A stretch of DNA of 64,000 nt from the NCBI GenBank assembly GCA_036924085.1, contig JAVGWX010000011.1, forward strand, positions 38,540,970 through 38,604,969. The letters are read 5' to 3'. Source of the DNA: Ariolimax columbianus (taxonomy: Eukaryota > Mollusca > Gastropoda > Stylommatophora > Arionidae). The notes below the pieces were generated by a model. The model was given only the letters and a program-made list of their open reading frames with translations, made no database searches and was not told the origin of the DNA. The translations under genes were made by a program, and so were the position numbers. Shown here in pieces: positions 31,106 to 40,640 of the stretch (positions are counted from its first letter, which is position 1; every line of letters starts with the position of its first letter).

Positions 31106-32395
31106 TCCGTTCCGGCTTTTTGGTCATGCGAGATCTGTAATCCCGTCACTGGGGCGATGTCCACGGTCCTCTCCAGATCCGGGTGGCAGCCCCACATCTT
31201 CTGCGTCCCCTTGGCTCCCTCTGGCCAGGTTTGGCGTGGTATATTGGGTGGTCCTGTATGGTGTGTTCCGGGACCTGGTCTCCAGTTCCACATGGACATG
31301 CAGCTGCTTGTATGTGATATCTCGAGCCGATGTAGGTGACCCAATTGTCTGCAGGTCTGTTTTCAAACAAAAGATGGTGGTTTGTTGGTGTCTGTGGAGC
31401 TGGTGGTTTGTTTGTGTCTTTGAAGCTGGTGGTTTGTTGGTGTCTTTGGAGTTGGTGGTTTGTTGGTGTCTGTGGAGCTCGTGGTTTGTTGGTGTCTTTG
31501 GAGCTGGTGGTTTGTTGGTGTCTTTGGAGCTTGGTGGTTTGTTGGTGTCTGTGGAGCTCGTGGCTTGTTGGTGTCTTTGGAGCTGGTGGTTTGTTGGTGT
31601 CTTTGGAGCTGGTGGTTTGTTGGTGTGTGTGGAGCTCGTGGTTTGTTGGTGTCTTTATAGCTGGTGGTTTGTTGTTGTCTGTGGAGCTCGTGGTTTGTTG
31701 GTGTCTTTTGAGCTGGTGGTTTGTTGGTGTCTGTAGAGCTGGTGGTTTGTTGGTGTCTGTGGAGCTGGTGGATTGTTCGTGTCTGCGGAGCTGGTGGTTT
31801 GTTGGTGTCTGTGGAGCTCGTGGTTTGTTGGTGTCTTTGGAGCTGGTGGTTTGTTGGTGTCTGTGGAGCTCGTGGTTTGTTGGTGTCTTTGGAGCTGCTG
31901 GTTTGTTGGTGTCTGTGGAGCTCGTAGTTTGTTGGTGTCTGTGGAGCTGCTGGTTTGTTGGTGTCTGTGGAGCTGGTGGATTGTTGGTGCCTGTGGAGCT
32001 GGTGGTTTGTTGGTGTCTTTGGAGCTGGTGGTTTGTTGGTGTCTGTGGAGCTGGTAGATTTGGTCAGGACTATTGCTCACTTCCATGTCTTCCTTCCATT
32101 TTGAGTTGTACTGATTGTGGATGATATTTTTTTTTGCCTCTCGGTAAGACACTGTGTGGATAAGTTGCTCCGTCCTGCCACCTGCTTTGGACAGAGAATC
32201 AGCTGCCTCAATCCCTGTGATTCCACAATGGGATGGTAGCCACTGAAGAGCGTTGTTCTGAATGTTGAATCTGACAAAGATACCTCCTCCACCATCCTTC
32301 ACTGCGCCCACTGCAGATCTATATGTGTATAGGCGAGTCCAGTCCTTAGGGTTGTATTTTCCTTCAGCTATGTTCTGAGCAAGGGTTTTAGGTGT
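31106..32395 (-). mobile_element. LINE-A-like RNase H/C-terminus with internal 26-bp array
   Basis: Read on minus: I-A-E-G-K-Y-N-P-K-D-W near 32,370, a damaged first RNase H strand (Y-T-Y-R-S-A for Y-T-D-G-S-A) and G-G-G-G-I-F. An internal deletion of the Glu/Asp section comes next, then L-Q-W-L-P-S-H-C-G-I-T-G and E-A-A-D-S-L-S-K-A-G near 32,190. D-Q-I-Y-Q-L-H-R-H-Q-Q-T-T (about 32,065) enters the 26-bp array. It leaves the array at 31,372 as Q-L-H-R-H-Q-Q-T-T-I-F-C-L-K-T. After a frame slip come C-P-C-G-T-G and E-H-T-I-Q-D-H, then D-L-E-R-T-V near 31,160. This is an I-type C-terminus; the last knuckle Cys is His. It is dead. Confidence 0.88.
31372..32057. repeat. 26-bp array inside a retroelement frame, about 26 copies
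   Basis: Two unit variants, TGTCTTTGGAGCTGGTGGTT+TGTTGG and TGTCTGTGGAGCTCGTGGTT+TGTTGG, are intermixed with a strict 26-bp step (one unit has an extra T near 31,531). The minus-strand source unit encodes Q-L-H-R-H-Q-Q-T-T. Both array ends are in phase with the flanking element protein. Both strands are open because the unit lacks stops in several frames. Confidence 0.96.
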
Positions 32396-32429
32396 TTAGC
32401 CTGACAATTTTCCTTTTTCCCCCTTGGAT

Positions 32430-32960
32430 CTCCGTTGTTATTAAGATGTTCTCTTTATGTCATAATCTACTGCCTTCTCTCTATCTCATAATCTACTGCC
32501 TTCTCTTTAAATCATCGTTTACTGCCGTCTCTTTAAATCATAATCCACCGCCTTCTCTTTATCTCATAATCCACTGCGTTCTCTTTATCTCCTAATTCAC
32601 CACCTTTTCTTTATCTTCTAATTCACTGCCTTCTCTTTATCTCATAATCCACCGCCTTCTCTTTATCTCATAATCCAGTGCGTTTTCTTTATCTCATAAT
32701 CTACTGCCTTCTCTTTATCTCCAAATTCATTACCTTGTCTGTATCTTCTAATTGACTGCCTTCTCTGTTTCGCCTAATTCACTGCCCTCTCTTTATCTCC
32801 TAATTCACTACCTTCTCTTTATCTCCAAATCTAATGCCTTCTCTTTATCTCATAATCCACTGCCTTCTTTTTATCTCCTGGTCCACTTCTTCTGTAATGA
32901 TCTCCCGATCCACGGCAATTTCTTTATCTCCAGATCCACGGCTTTCTCCTGATCCACTGC
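32430..32960. repeat. 26-bp array T, main block, about 20 copies
   Basis: The unit TTATCTCATAATCCACTGCC+TTCTCT repeats with a 26-bp step, with variants (CTCCTAATTCAC, CTCCAGATCCAC). Its left remnant lies at 31,020-31,105. Confidence 0.95.
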
Positions 32961-33204
32961 CATGTTGGTTCCTATCATGAGAAATTAGAACATGTAAACA
33001 AATAAAAATGGAAGATGTAGACGTGTAACAACTTGCTTTAGATTGTAGAAGGCATGCAATTTTCTCAACTTTAGGTTACTATGACATTGTTCTGTATTAC
33101 GTGGCTACCAGGAGGCGTAGTTAAGTGGTTCAAGATACTCCATGGAAAACTCGAACCTAAACGACACGAGCGAACTGTATTGATTTTACAGGTTTTTTTT
33201 TCTT
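32961..33204. other. Unassigned stretch
   Basis: No recognised content. Confidence 0.35.
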
Positions 33205-33470
33205 TCCATCCCAAGAGCGGCCGATTGATTACATCAGAGGTAGAACACTAGCTTTTCATGGCTAAAGTACGGGGTTCAGCTCTCATTTCCGGCAGCTCCA
33301 GTCAACGTAGCTGGAAAGGGTACCTGACTTGAGGTTAGGGAAGGAAAAGACAGCGAAAAAAGGGAACTGGCCACCCCACTTGATAAGCTGAGGTTTAGTA
33401 TACTCAAGTCTCTAACACTTCATTCCCGACTAGAGGTTAAGTCTGATGAAAGACTTCCTTCACCATTGCC
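33205..33470 (+). mobile_element. SINE-5 copy
   Basis: The tRNA-like head includes GAGGTAGAACACTAGC (A-box position) and GGGGTTCAGCTCTC (B-box position). The body has CTCCAGTCAACGTAGCTGG, GGGTACCTGACTTGAGGTTA, GGCCACCCCACTTGATAAG and CACTTCATTCCCGACTAG. The same order appears at 44,880-45,125, so it is a family. The 3' end is not sharply defined. Confidence 0.75.
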
Positions 33471-33744
33471 TTTTACATCTATCTACGCCTAGGATGTTTT
33501 CCGACGGATAATTTCTCTCTCTTTCTCTCTCTCTAAAAAACTATAAATAAAAACATTAGAAAATTGACCATATTATGAAGGTCGAGTTCAAATCGTATTT
33601 AATGTTACATACATAGCTATGAGGCATCATCTGAGGGGTGCCCATGGAGGAAACAACGCGGTGTAACTTTAACATTCAGGGCATGTCATGAACGACGATT
33701 ATAGAGGGTTGTGAATGGACTAGCAACCGCCTATCCTGACGGAG
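33471..33744. other. Unassigned stretch
   Basis: (CT)n at 33,513-33,532. Otherwise nothing recognised. Confidence 0.35.
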
Positions 33745-33884
33745 ATGAATGTTTTGGACCGAAAGGTGCAAATATTGCAGTCGAGCTGTAAACTAGCGAC
33801 ACAACGCATTTCGTTACCCGGACTACTTCCTGCTACTTGCAAAGCCATGTTCAGGGTTTGGTAGGGTAAGATTGAGAAGAGAAC
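33745..33884 (+). repeat. R1 3' part
   Basis: GACCGAAAGGTGCAAATATT, GAGCTGTAAACTAGCGACAC, ACTACTTCCTGCTACTTGC and TTCAGGGTTTGGTAGG, ending GATTGAGAAGAGAAC. 5'-truncated at the same region as the 52.33 kb copy. Confidence 0.88.
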
Positions 33885-34254
33885 AATCGGCGATGAAGGA
33901 CGCAGTTACATACCTTGGGAGTACAGTTACACCAGACGGCGGAGCAGACAGAGACATCAACAGAAGGAATAAGTCCACCAGACGGCGGAGCAGACAGAGA
34001 CATCAACAGAAGGAATAAGTCCACCAGACGGCGGAGCTGACAGAGACATCAACAGAAGGAATAAGTCCACCAGACGGCGGAGCTGACAGAGACATCAACA
34101 GAAGGAATAAGTCCACCAGACGGCGGAGCTGACAGAGACATCAACAGAAGGAATAAGTCCACAGCGGACAGAGACATAACAAAATAGAATAAACAAGGCC
34201 AGGGTAGGCCTTGCTAACTGAGCAATGTTTGTAAGTTATGGCAGTACAGTACCC
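33885..34254 (+). mobile_element. LINE RT fragment with 46-bp array
   Basis: A-V-T-Y-L-G-S-T-V-T-P-D-G-G-A-D-R-D-I-N is the standard RT thumb segment. Five or so tandem copies of the 46-bp piece coding T-P-D-G-G-A-D-R-D-I-N-R-R-N follow. After them the original frame resumes as R-I-N-K-A-R-V-G-L-A-N near 34,190-34,215. Array ends coincide with element sequence. Cut on the right by a LINE-E fragment. Confidence 0.88.
33930..34165. repeat. 46-bp array, about 5 copies
   Basis: The unit (TCCACCAGACGGCGGAGCTG, then ACAGAGACATCAACAGAAGG, then AATAAG) repeats almost without mismatch. Near-identity suggests recent expansion. Confidence 0.95.
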
Positions 34255-34590
34255 AAACTAATAATGGTGTTGTTCGTCTATCTTAATCGATGAGGACCAC
34301 TTTGTCAGCATTCACTATTCGCCTGAGTTTGAAGATGGCTAAATAATCCAATCTGAGCCTTGGAATTGTCTGTTGCACTTTGTACAAGGAAGTAAAACAT
34401 CTTTTCCTACCAGGGTGGAAGAAAGGTTGATGTGAGTTGATCTGCGAAGCGATCCCGTTTGGGTAGCCTCATCTATTCTTGATGCCTCATGTCTTTGAAC
34501 ACCCTCAGCAATAGTGCTGCGCCAGTCTGTGCGATTGGTGTCGGTTCTTTCCCAGTCATCGTGGTTAATAGAATATGCAAGAGGAGTGTT
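34255..34590 (-). mobile_element. LINE-E C-terminus with C2H2-like finger
   Basis: Minus-strand blocks: W-E-R-T-D-T-N-R-T-D-W-R-S-T-I near 34,540, V-Q-R-H-E-A-S near 34,490, then C-T-K-C-N-R-Q-F-Q and, after a one-base slip, A-Q-I-G-L-F-S-H-L-Q-T near 34,360. This arrangement is typical of the C-terminus of one LINE group. The 3' part matches 16,560-16,742. Confidence 0.82.
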
Positions 34591-34599
34591 TTATGTGCT

Positions 34600-35045
34600 T
34601 TTGTACGGGGGAAGGGGGGGGGGGAGGGTGCTATAGAGAAACGGAACGAGAGACATCAAAGTTGTTATCCTATCATACAACCTGCCTAAGACAGATTCAC
34701 CGAATTTGCTGGCTAAAGACCATCACCAACCGAGAGATGCTTTCCTGGAGCAATCAAGAAGGCACGAGCACCTTAAAAAAAAAAAAGGATATGCAGGAAT
34801 TTGATAGGTCTTGCTTGTCCCAAGCGAAGAACCAGACACCATCACAGAACTGCCTTGGTGGGAACCTCCAGAGGGAAGATGAAAGCGGGATCGACCTGAG
34901 CCAACTTTGTGATGAACCGTAGAGACTGAGATGAGAATCACGAATCAATGTTGGGACAATGTACGAAGAATGGCTACAGACCGGGTGATGTGGAGGGAGT
35001 TTGTTGCTGTCCTCAAAGAGGCTATCAGGCGAGACAGTCATTGAC
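34600..35045 (+). mobile_element. LINE post-RT C-terminal fragment
   Basis: T-C-L-R-Q-I-H-R-I-C-W, K-T-I-T-N-R-E-M-L-S, W-D-N-V-R-R-M-A-T-D-R-V-M-W-R-E-F-V-A near 34,960. The central W-x-W-I-G-H region is replaced by a poly-A/lysine run (34,774-34,787). G-run at 34,613-34,628. Corresponds to the C-terminal domain of a LINE-F-like RT; the 115-residue frame 34,575-34,922 is part of it. Confidence 0.65.
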
Positions 35046-35244
35046 CAAAGGATTAAGGAGAGTTTGAAGCTATTCGTTTGGCGGTTAGTTTAAACCGCTC
35101 ATTTGATATCGTGTCTTGCTTAGTCTTGTGAATTTCTAGTTGTTTTCGTTTGTTTGCACGATGAAGGCTTTGTGGTCGTAACGTAGGTGTCCATCCGTTT
35201 TTGTTCTGGTGCGTCTTGTGTGCCATTACCTGTCCTAGTTTTAG

Positions 35245-35600
35245 TCTGAGTCGACCCGTACTTCTACAGGGGTTGGTCCCAGCTCTGGTGTGAGCTGGAT
35301 GTAGCCTGGAGAAGGATTTCTTGCTTAGCTCGAGCACATTAGTACTCCGCTGCGCTGGGACAAGTGCCGCGGAGGGTGGTTAACCCATTTGCCAGTCGGT
35401 CTAATAGACTCAATCACTAGAGCAAAGTAGACCCGCAGTCTTTAAGGCGCCATCTATGATGCTCTTAACAAACCACCAAACCATGGGGTGGAAATTCCGT
35501 ATCATACAGTTAGTCACCTCTTACGACATGCTCTCTGTGGGGCAGTGGTGATATTCTTGTCGTGGCCCTACACAATAGCCCGGCGGACCACTCGGAATTA
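35245..35600 (+). repeat. R4 copy
   Basis: About 350 bp, colinear with 61,140-61,525. Anchors: AGTCGACCCGTACTTCTACA, GTGTGAGCTGGATGTAGCC, GGAGGGTGGTTAACCC, AAGGCGCCATCTATGATGCT, GTTAGTCACCTCTTACGACA, GCGGACCACTCGG. No coding capacity. Part of it (AAGGCGCC block) also appears after R5 at 52,590, so R4 and R5 may be parts of one larger element. Confidence 0.82.
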
Positions 35601-35687
35601 CTTGTATGGTTTTAGAGACGATGACTGGAGTTAATTATTCACAACGGGTTACGTTGGCATTTTTTACATTACGAGGCTAATTTCTTC

Positions 35688-38345
35688 TTCTTCTTCTTCT
35701 TCTTCTTACGCTGTCAGACGTCGACCTTTATTTTTTCGAAAAAAGCAGCGGTCATCCTGAGGCTGTCGACACTGCCATAGAGCTTGTCTAGTGTTGCCAC
35801 TGGTGATGGCCACATCTGCTCTCTGATCCTCGTATGTCGGGCAGTTTTGCAGCAAATGCTCAGCGGTCATTTTCCCGGTACCACACGAGCATTCGTCAGT
35901 GCCACCTATCTTCAATTTGTTGAATAGATGGTACCTCAGTCTTTTGTGGCCAGTGCGAAGTCTGAAGACCACGACCTGCTCTCTTCTGTTCAACTGGTAA
36001 TAGGCATCGTTTTTGGTGTAGCCAGTATGTTCTGTTTCCCATTTGGTCATGTATCTAGCTCTAATAAGCCGTTTTGACTCTTTGTATGTCATACTAGTAT
36101 CTGGTTGTGGTAGTCTTGCACCTTCTTTTGCCAGTCTGTCTGCCTCCTCGATGCCTTGGATGTTGCAGTCGGATGGAACCCACTGTACCACTACTCTTTT
36201 TGGTGCTTACTGCTGGCATAGTTGACAGAGTACTGCTCTTAAATCATTAAGTTCAGTATTTTTCTGGCTTTTTAGTGCTGTGACTACGGCCAGGGCATCT
36301 GTAAGCAGGACTATATGGCTTTCATTCCTTTTACCGGTCACCATTTCTTCCAGTGCCGCCCTCAGTGCCTCTGATTCCGCTCTGAAATTGCTTGTGTATT
36401 TTCCAGTTGCCAATGACAGTGTTATTTTTCTGCCATTTGGTAGGCTTAGGAATGCCCCTGCCCCTCCGTTCTGTGTTGTGTTTGTTACAGAACCGTCGGT
36501 GTATGCATGGGTCCAGTCCATGCTTGGGTAGTTTTTCGTTATGTACCTCAGGGTTGTATCTCTTCTTTCTTTTTCAGTCTGGCGGTTTTTGTTTCCAATA
36601 CCTGGTATATTTTCTACCGCCTCTGGAAATATATGCTGCCTCCAGGTAGGTTTCCGTACAGTACGGATGGGCTTTGGTGTTGTTAGTGCGTTCATAGGGT
36701 CTTCGTGCATCTTTGCTTTGGCTATTTCTGCCAAGTTTCTCCGCTTTAGTTTCTCATTTCCAAAATTGTTTAGTCTCTGGTGCATTGGATGGTCAGTCAG
36801 TCTTCTGAGTTTCTCTGCTTGCTGCTGGGCTCTGCAGTCTCTTCTGTCGGTCATGGATTGCAGTTTTGTAATCTTTTCAAGTTCTACAATTGGCGTTGAC
36901 TTCATGCCTCCTGTTATAACTCTCATGGCTTGGTTTTGAAGTTTGCTAATTTTATCAAAGTTCGCCTTTGCTGCTGTTGTCCATGCCGCAATGCCATACT
37001 CGAGAACTGGTCTCACTCTTCCAGTGTACAGTTTCTTTAGTATACTTTCGTCTGCTCCCCAGCTTGTGCCAGCAAGTTTACTCATGATTGCCATTCTTTC
37101 TCTGGCTCTCATTCGGTTTCTCTCGATCTGACTTTTCCATGTCATGCGCCGATCAAATGTGACTCCCAGGTAGTTTGGGTTGGCGTTTGGCTGCAGGTAT
37201 TTGCCGTTATAACTTAATTTGGTGTTTTGGGGTTTGTTTGAAAGCGAGAATATCGTACATGTTGTTTTTTCCTCGTTTATTTTGACCAGCCATGAGTTCG
37301 CCCACTCTTCCAGCGATGTTAGGGCCTGCTGCATCCGATTACTTGCTATGGTGAGATTCTTTTCATAGGTCCACATATTCAGATCGTCTGCAAACATTGA
37401 GCTATGGACTCTTCTTGGTATATTCTCTGTTATGTTATTTATATACACCAGGAAGAGTGTGGGTGACAGTACTCCCCCTTGGGGTACTCTCTGCTCAAGT
37501 GTCACCTTTTTGCTCATCTGCCCTTGTACTTGAACTCTGGCTGTTCTGTTTTTGAGGTAGTGGCTGATCCATTTGTACATTTTCCCACAAACTTCTCTTC
37601 TTTTTAGCTTGACTTTAAGTCCCTCTTTCCAGACTTTGTCAAATGTTTTTTCTAGGTGCACCCAAAGCGCTACTGTGTGTTTTTGCTCCTGGTAGGCATC
37701 TTCTATTTCCTGGGCTATGAGGATGACCTGATCCTCAGTGGATCTGTGCTGTCTAAAGCCTGCTTGCTGTGAAATTAGTATGTGTTTTTCTTCCAGATGC
37801 CACATCAGTCTGGTGTTTATCATACGTTCCATCAGTTTGCCTACGCAGCTCAGTAGGCTGATAGGCCTGTATCCATTTGGATCTGTTTTATCTTTTCCTT
37901 TCTTTGGTACTGGTACAAGTACTGCGTCTTTCCATGCCTGGGATACAATACCTCTTTTTCTGCCTTGGTTCAGGACTGATAGTAACTTCCTCTTTGCTGT
38001 TTGGCCCAGCCCCATCAGCATTTCGTTTGTTACCCCATCTATTCCGGGAGATTTCCTTTTCTTTAACGTTCTCGTGGCCTCTTCCATTTCATTCATTGTT
38101 AATTTTGCCATCATATGCTCTTCTGGTGCCATATTGATGTTGTCGTGTCCCTTTTGCTCTTCACTTATGTCTGTATGCCTATCTGCAGGGACATCAATGT
38201 GGTTTGCTCTGGCATAATGTTTAATAAAGGCGATTGCTGCTTTTTTTCCAGTCAGCATGTTGTCGCCCTGCTTGATGGCGAGGCTAATTTGAGAAGGCAT
38301 TTTGGTTTCTAAGGAAGTACTTAATGATACGTCATACAGCATTGA
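35688..38345 (-). mobile_element. LINE-A copy 2, most intact retroelement in the window
   Basis: Runs minus from about 38,345 to a (GAA)n 3' tail (plus-strand TTC at 35,682-35,708). Contains most of the RT with its N-terminal fingers, the RNase H domain and the Cys-rich tail. Only three coding lesions close or disable it: a TAA at 36,207-36,209, a 2-bp deletion near 35,820 and catalytic substitutions. The endonuclease and 5' end are missing; the 5' boundary abuts an RH-B 3' fragment (38,345-38,400), consistent with a truncated insertion there. Confidence 0.92.
35706..36206 (-). pseudogene. LINE-A copy 2 RNase H end and Cys-rich tail
   Basis: In-frame continuation after the TAA. V-Q-W-V-P-S-D-C-N-I replaces the expected V-P-S-H-C-N-I: GAC at 36,168-36,170 where copies at 7.69 and 58.6 kb have CAC, so the RNase H His is lost. 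Then E-E-A-D-R-L-A-K-E-G, V-V-F-R-L-R-T-G-H, and the knuckle-like C-S-C-G-T-G ... E-H-L-L-Q-N-C. A 2-bp deletion near 35,820 (GAGAGC for GAGAGAGC) shifts the last 40 residues out of the frame that reads W-P-S-P-V-A-T-L-D-K-L-Y-G in the 58.6 kb copy. Confidence 0.9.
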
Positions 38346-38351
38346 TATCAC
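36207..38351 (-). pseudogene. LINE-A copy 2 RT-RNase H ORF, 714 aa
   Basis: Reverse transcriptase followed by RNase H. Visible order: K-S-P-G-I-D-G-V-T-N (residues about 99-108), G-Y-R-P-I-S-L-L, G-F-R-Q-H-R-S-T, motif A, Q-G-G-V-L-S-P (motif B), M-F-A-D-D-L (motif C intact), Y-L-G-V-T-F, then the linker and RNase H with A-Y-T-D-G-S, F-R-A-E-S-E-A-L and V-L-L-T-D-A-L. Motif A reads W-V-H-L-E-K-T-F-D: CAC at 37,656-37,658 replaces the catalytic Asp kept in copy 1 (W-V-D-L-E-K-A-F-D). It ends at a TAA where the 58.6 kb copy has TCC; the same frame continues beyond (to 35,820). Length and order fit I-type ORF2 minus its endonuclease. Confidence 0.93.
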
Positions 38352-38400
38352 TGCACTCCTGGCATACCTTTAGGTGCTCAGTATCTCTCAGCAAATGAGA
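38345..38400 (-). mobile_element. RH-B 3' fragment
   Basis: CACTGCACTCCTGGCATACC through GGTGCTCAGTATCTCTCAGC matches the RH-B 3' segment at 45,218-45,262 and 14,519-14,562 (L-x-V-C-P-E-C region). Confidence 0.8.
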
Positions 38401-39088
38401 AAGAGTTTGATCCACTCTAATGAACAAAACCTATAACGTCATATTGACTCACTGTACTTAAACTGTAAAATGTACGACACATCAAAAACACGGACAATGA
38501 ATATATGCACACGATAGAAAACAGAAATAATAGTAGCAGTGTAACTTCCCGTGTACGAAGCACGAACTAAGGTCTGACCAAGAACCATTTTCATAACCTG
38601 ACGCTGAAAGGCATAAATAAAACACACACAAAAGAAACGAAACGAAAAAAAATGGCAACTTTAGAAATGCTCTTCCCACTTTCAACCTCTTCATGCCCTC
38701 CGTATTTGTTCATTTTTTTTCCACGAGATGGGCAAAAACATTAAGTGAAAAACAAAATATAAATGGGTTTGGTCAGATAACGCACTGAGATGAAAACACA
38801 AACGAACCCCACGTTACGACCAAAAGGCCTTCATTAGGAGCAACGAATAACGAAGTGAATCAGCTGATAACTGAGAATACGCAGGATGGATGGGTGCTGC
38901 GCAGCGAGACATCAAGATGGGGCTTCTCTGTCGAGAGTGACAAGATAGGTTGTTGCTGAGCTGAGTGGGGCAAACACGTCAATAACTTACAGTTTGAGAA
39001 TGGAGATGTGACCTTAGTGTTAGGATGGATATCTGAGACCCATTTAACAAGGGCAATCATCGTGATTTAGGCTCAAGCCGTACTTTAG
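38401..39088. other. Unassigned stretch
   Basis: No motif. AAGGCCTTTTGGTCGTAACG (minus, about 38,815-38,835) echoes a phrase at 35,160-35,180, perhaps an R4-associated remnant. Confidence 0.35.
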
Positions 39089-39089
39089 A

Positions 39090-39512
39090 AGGCACAGAAG
39101 TGATGACTACTTGTGGATAGCAGCTGTTGTGTCCTTAAACCTCCAGGGGTTCACATGTATCTACTGTCCTGGCCATGCTGGGGTTCTGGGCAATGAAACA
39201 GCTGACATCTCGGCTTCACAAGCTCCCATCGTAGGCACGTTAATGATGGATAGGAGTGACATTTTGAAATCAATGAACGACAGCCTGTTGGATGAGAAAA
39301 TCGAAATAGATGAATTAGTAATCCACAGACTGCAAAGTGTCGACATCACACAAGGTTCTAGCGAAGTGGGGCGCACGAGAGGACGGAGCAGACGAGTGTA
39401 CAACCAGCAATCTACAGGGACCATCAGCATCCAGACCATGCACTATTTGCTGAGAGAGACTGAGCACCTATGAGTATTCCTGGAGTGCCGTGACGTCGAT
39501 TGTTAGAAACAG
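39090..39512 (+). mobile_element. RH-B RNase H 3' half
   Basis: An open 120-residue frame (39,111-39,473): C-I-Y-C-P-G-H-A-G-V-L-G-N-E-T-A-D (His and terminal Asp of RNase H intact, residues about 17-33), M-D-R-S-D-I-L, V-G-R-T-R-G-R-S-R-R-V-Y-N-Q-Q, T-I-S-I-Q-T, L-L-R-E-T-E-H-L. It ends by stop, but E-C-R-D-V-D-C of the 3' knuckle remains just downstream. Best-preserved copy of this part; the N-terminal RNase H (first Asp, Glu) is absent, so it is 5'-truncated. Confidence 0.85.
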
Positions 39513-39596
39513 AAACCAATAAAAAATAACAGTGAACTTAGCAAATGATGGAAGGCGGGAAGAATATACCAATGGGAGATATGGCTTGGCTTGGCT

Positions 39597-39945
39597 TCGT
39601 TCGTTCTCAATCTCCCGCTACCAAACCCTGAAATGGCTTAAGTAGCAGAATGTAGATCCAGAGATCCACGGAATGCGTTGTATCGTAGTTTACAGCTTGA
39701 CTGCGATATTTGCACCTTTCGGTCCAACACATCCGACTTCAGCAAGCATTTTTTGAGTATCGGGTTAACATTCCCTCTTCTATCCCTTCTCCTAAGCCAG
39801 TCTGCCCTGCTGCAGCCTGTTATCCAGGATCACCGCGTGGATGTGTAGAAGGGTCTTGGCAGCTCTGTTTCGCTGGACCTGACGCTAGCAGTCAGCTATG
39901 GTCGCTGACCACTGCAGCTCATGCTCTGCGCAGCACCTTGAAAAA
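39597..39945 (-). repeat. R1 copy, nearly full length (minus)
   Basis: From CGTTCGTTCTCAATCTCCCG through TTTGCACCTTTCGGTCCAAC, CATCCGACTTCAGCAAGCAT, CTTCTCCTAAGCCAGTCTGC, AGGATCACCGCGTGGATGTG, to CTGCAGCTCATGCTCTGCGC. Same full arrangement as the 16.15 kb copy, opposite strand. Confidence 0.9.
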
Positions 39946-40229
39946 ATAATGAACAGCAAATGATGTAAGACGGAAAGAATATATCAATGCGTGGTATCAG
40001 TCTATAAAGGCGAAAACAGGGTACTTATCTAAGAAATCGTTTCATCGCCTCTAACAGTTCGGATACAAGATCCCAAAATGACAGACAAATGTGAGATGAA
40101 GTGGCCAGGAGTGCGTAAAAATGAAAAAAAGGCCGGGTAAGCCAGCAGCGGCCAGATACCGAAAGAGGAAATGGTGATAAAGGTAGAGAGAAAATAGAAA
40201 AGTAGATGGGTAGAGGCCTGTATGAGATG

Positions 40230-40640
40230 AGGATTTAAGATAGGTGTCGAAGATATTCTGGAACTCTCTGGCTGTCTCGATAAGTATGCAGCAGGTTGAA
40301 ATATGGTCCATTGTGCTGAACCCTGAAAGCCAGCTTGTTCGACTGGTTGCGATTCTTCGAGAGTAGTGCGGACTCTGGCAAGGATGCATTTTGTAAACAA
40401 CGTGTGAGTGGCCGGAAGAAGAGAAATTGGACAATAGGTTCCGAGATCCTCTTCGTCTCCCTTCTTGTTTCAAGAATGTTCGAGTTGTGCTAGGTGGCAG
40501 GTGTTCCTCCCGATTTACGATAATTTGTGAAAACGTTGGGATATGACTTGATAAAAAATGGTAGACCGCAAGCCCGGATGACCTCCGCAGTGCTGTCATC
40601 TTCACCTGTTGATTTTCCTGACGGCGTTAACAAGACATCA
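40230..40640 (-). mobile_element. LINE RT finger-region fragment
   Basis: Minus-strand: T-A-E-V-I-R-A-C-G-L near 40,590, L-F/F-T-K-C-I-L-A-R-V near 40,390, Q-P-V-E-Q-A-G-F near 40,340, then (frame slip) F-S-T-M-D-H-I-S-T near 40,310, L-I-E-T-A-R-E-F. These are the pre-motif-A blocks of a LINE RT. Motif A onward is missing. Confidence 0.75.

Noticed and set aside
31236..32124. Plus-strand frames of 166 and 262 residues rich in Trp, Cys and Val
   Set aside because: Translation of the 26-bp array on the strand opposite to the retroelement; no domain and periodic composition.
36280..38312. Plus-strand frames of 60-160 residues opposite LINE-A copy 2
   Set aside because: Shadow frames antisense to the RT/RNase H coding sequence; equivalents appear opposite copy 1.
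36207..38351. 714-codon frame as a host gene
   Set aside because: The domain order RT then RNase H, (GAA)n tail and further copies in the same window identify a retrotransposon; catalytic residues are mutated.
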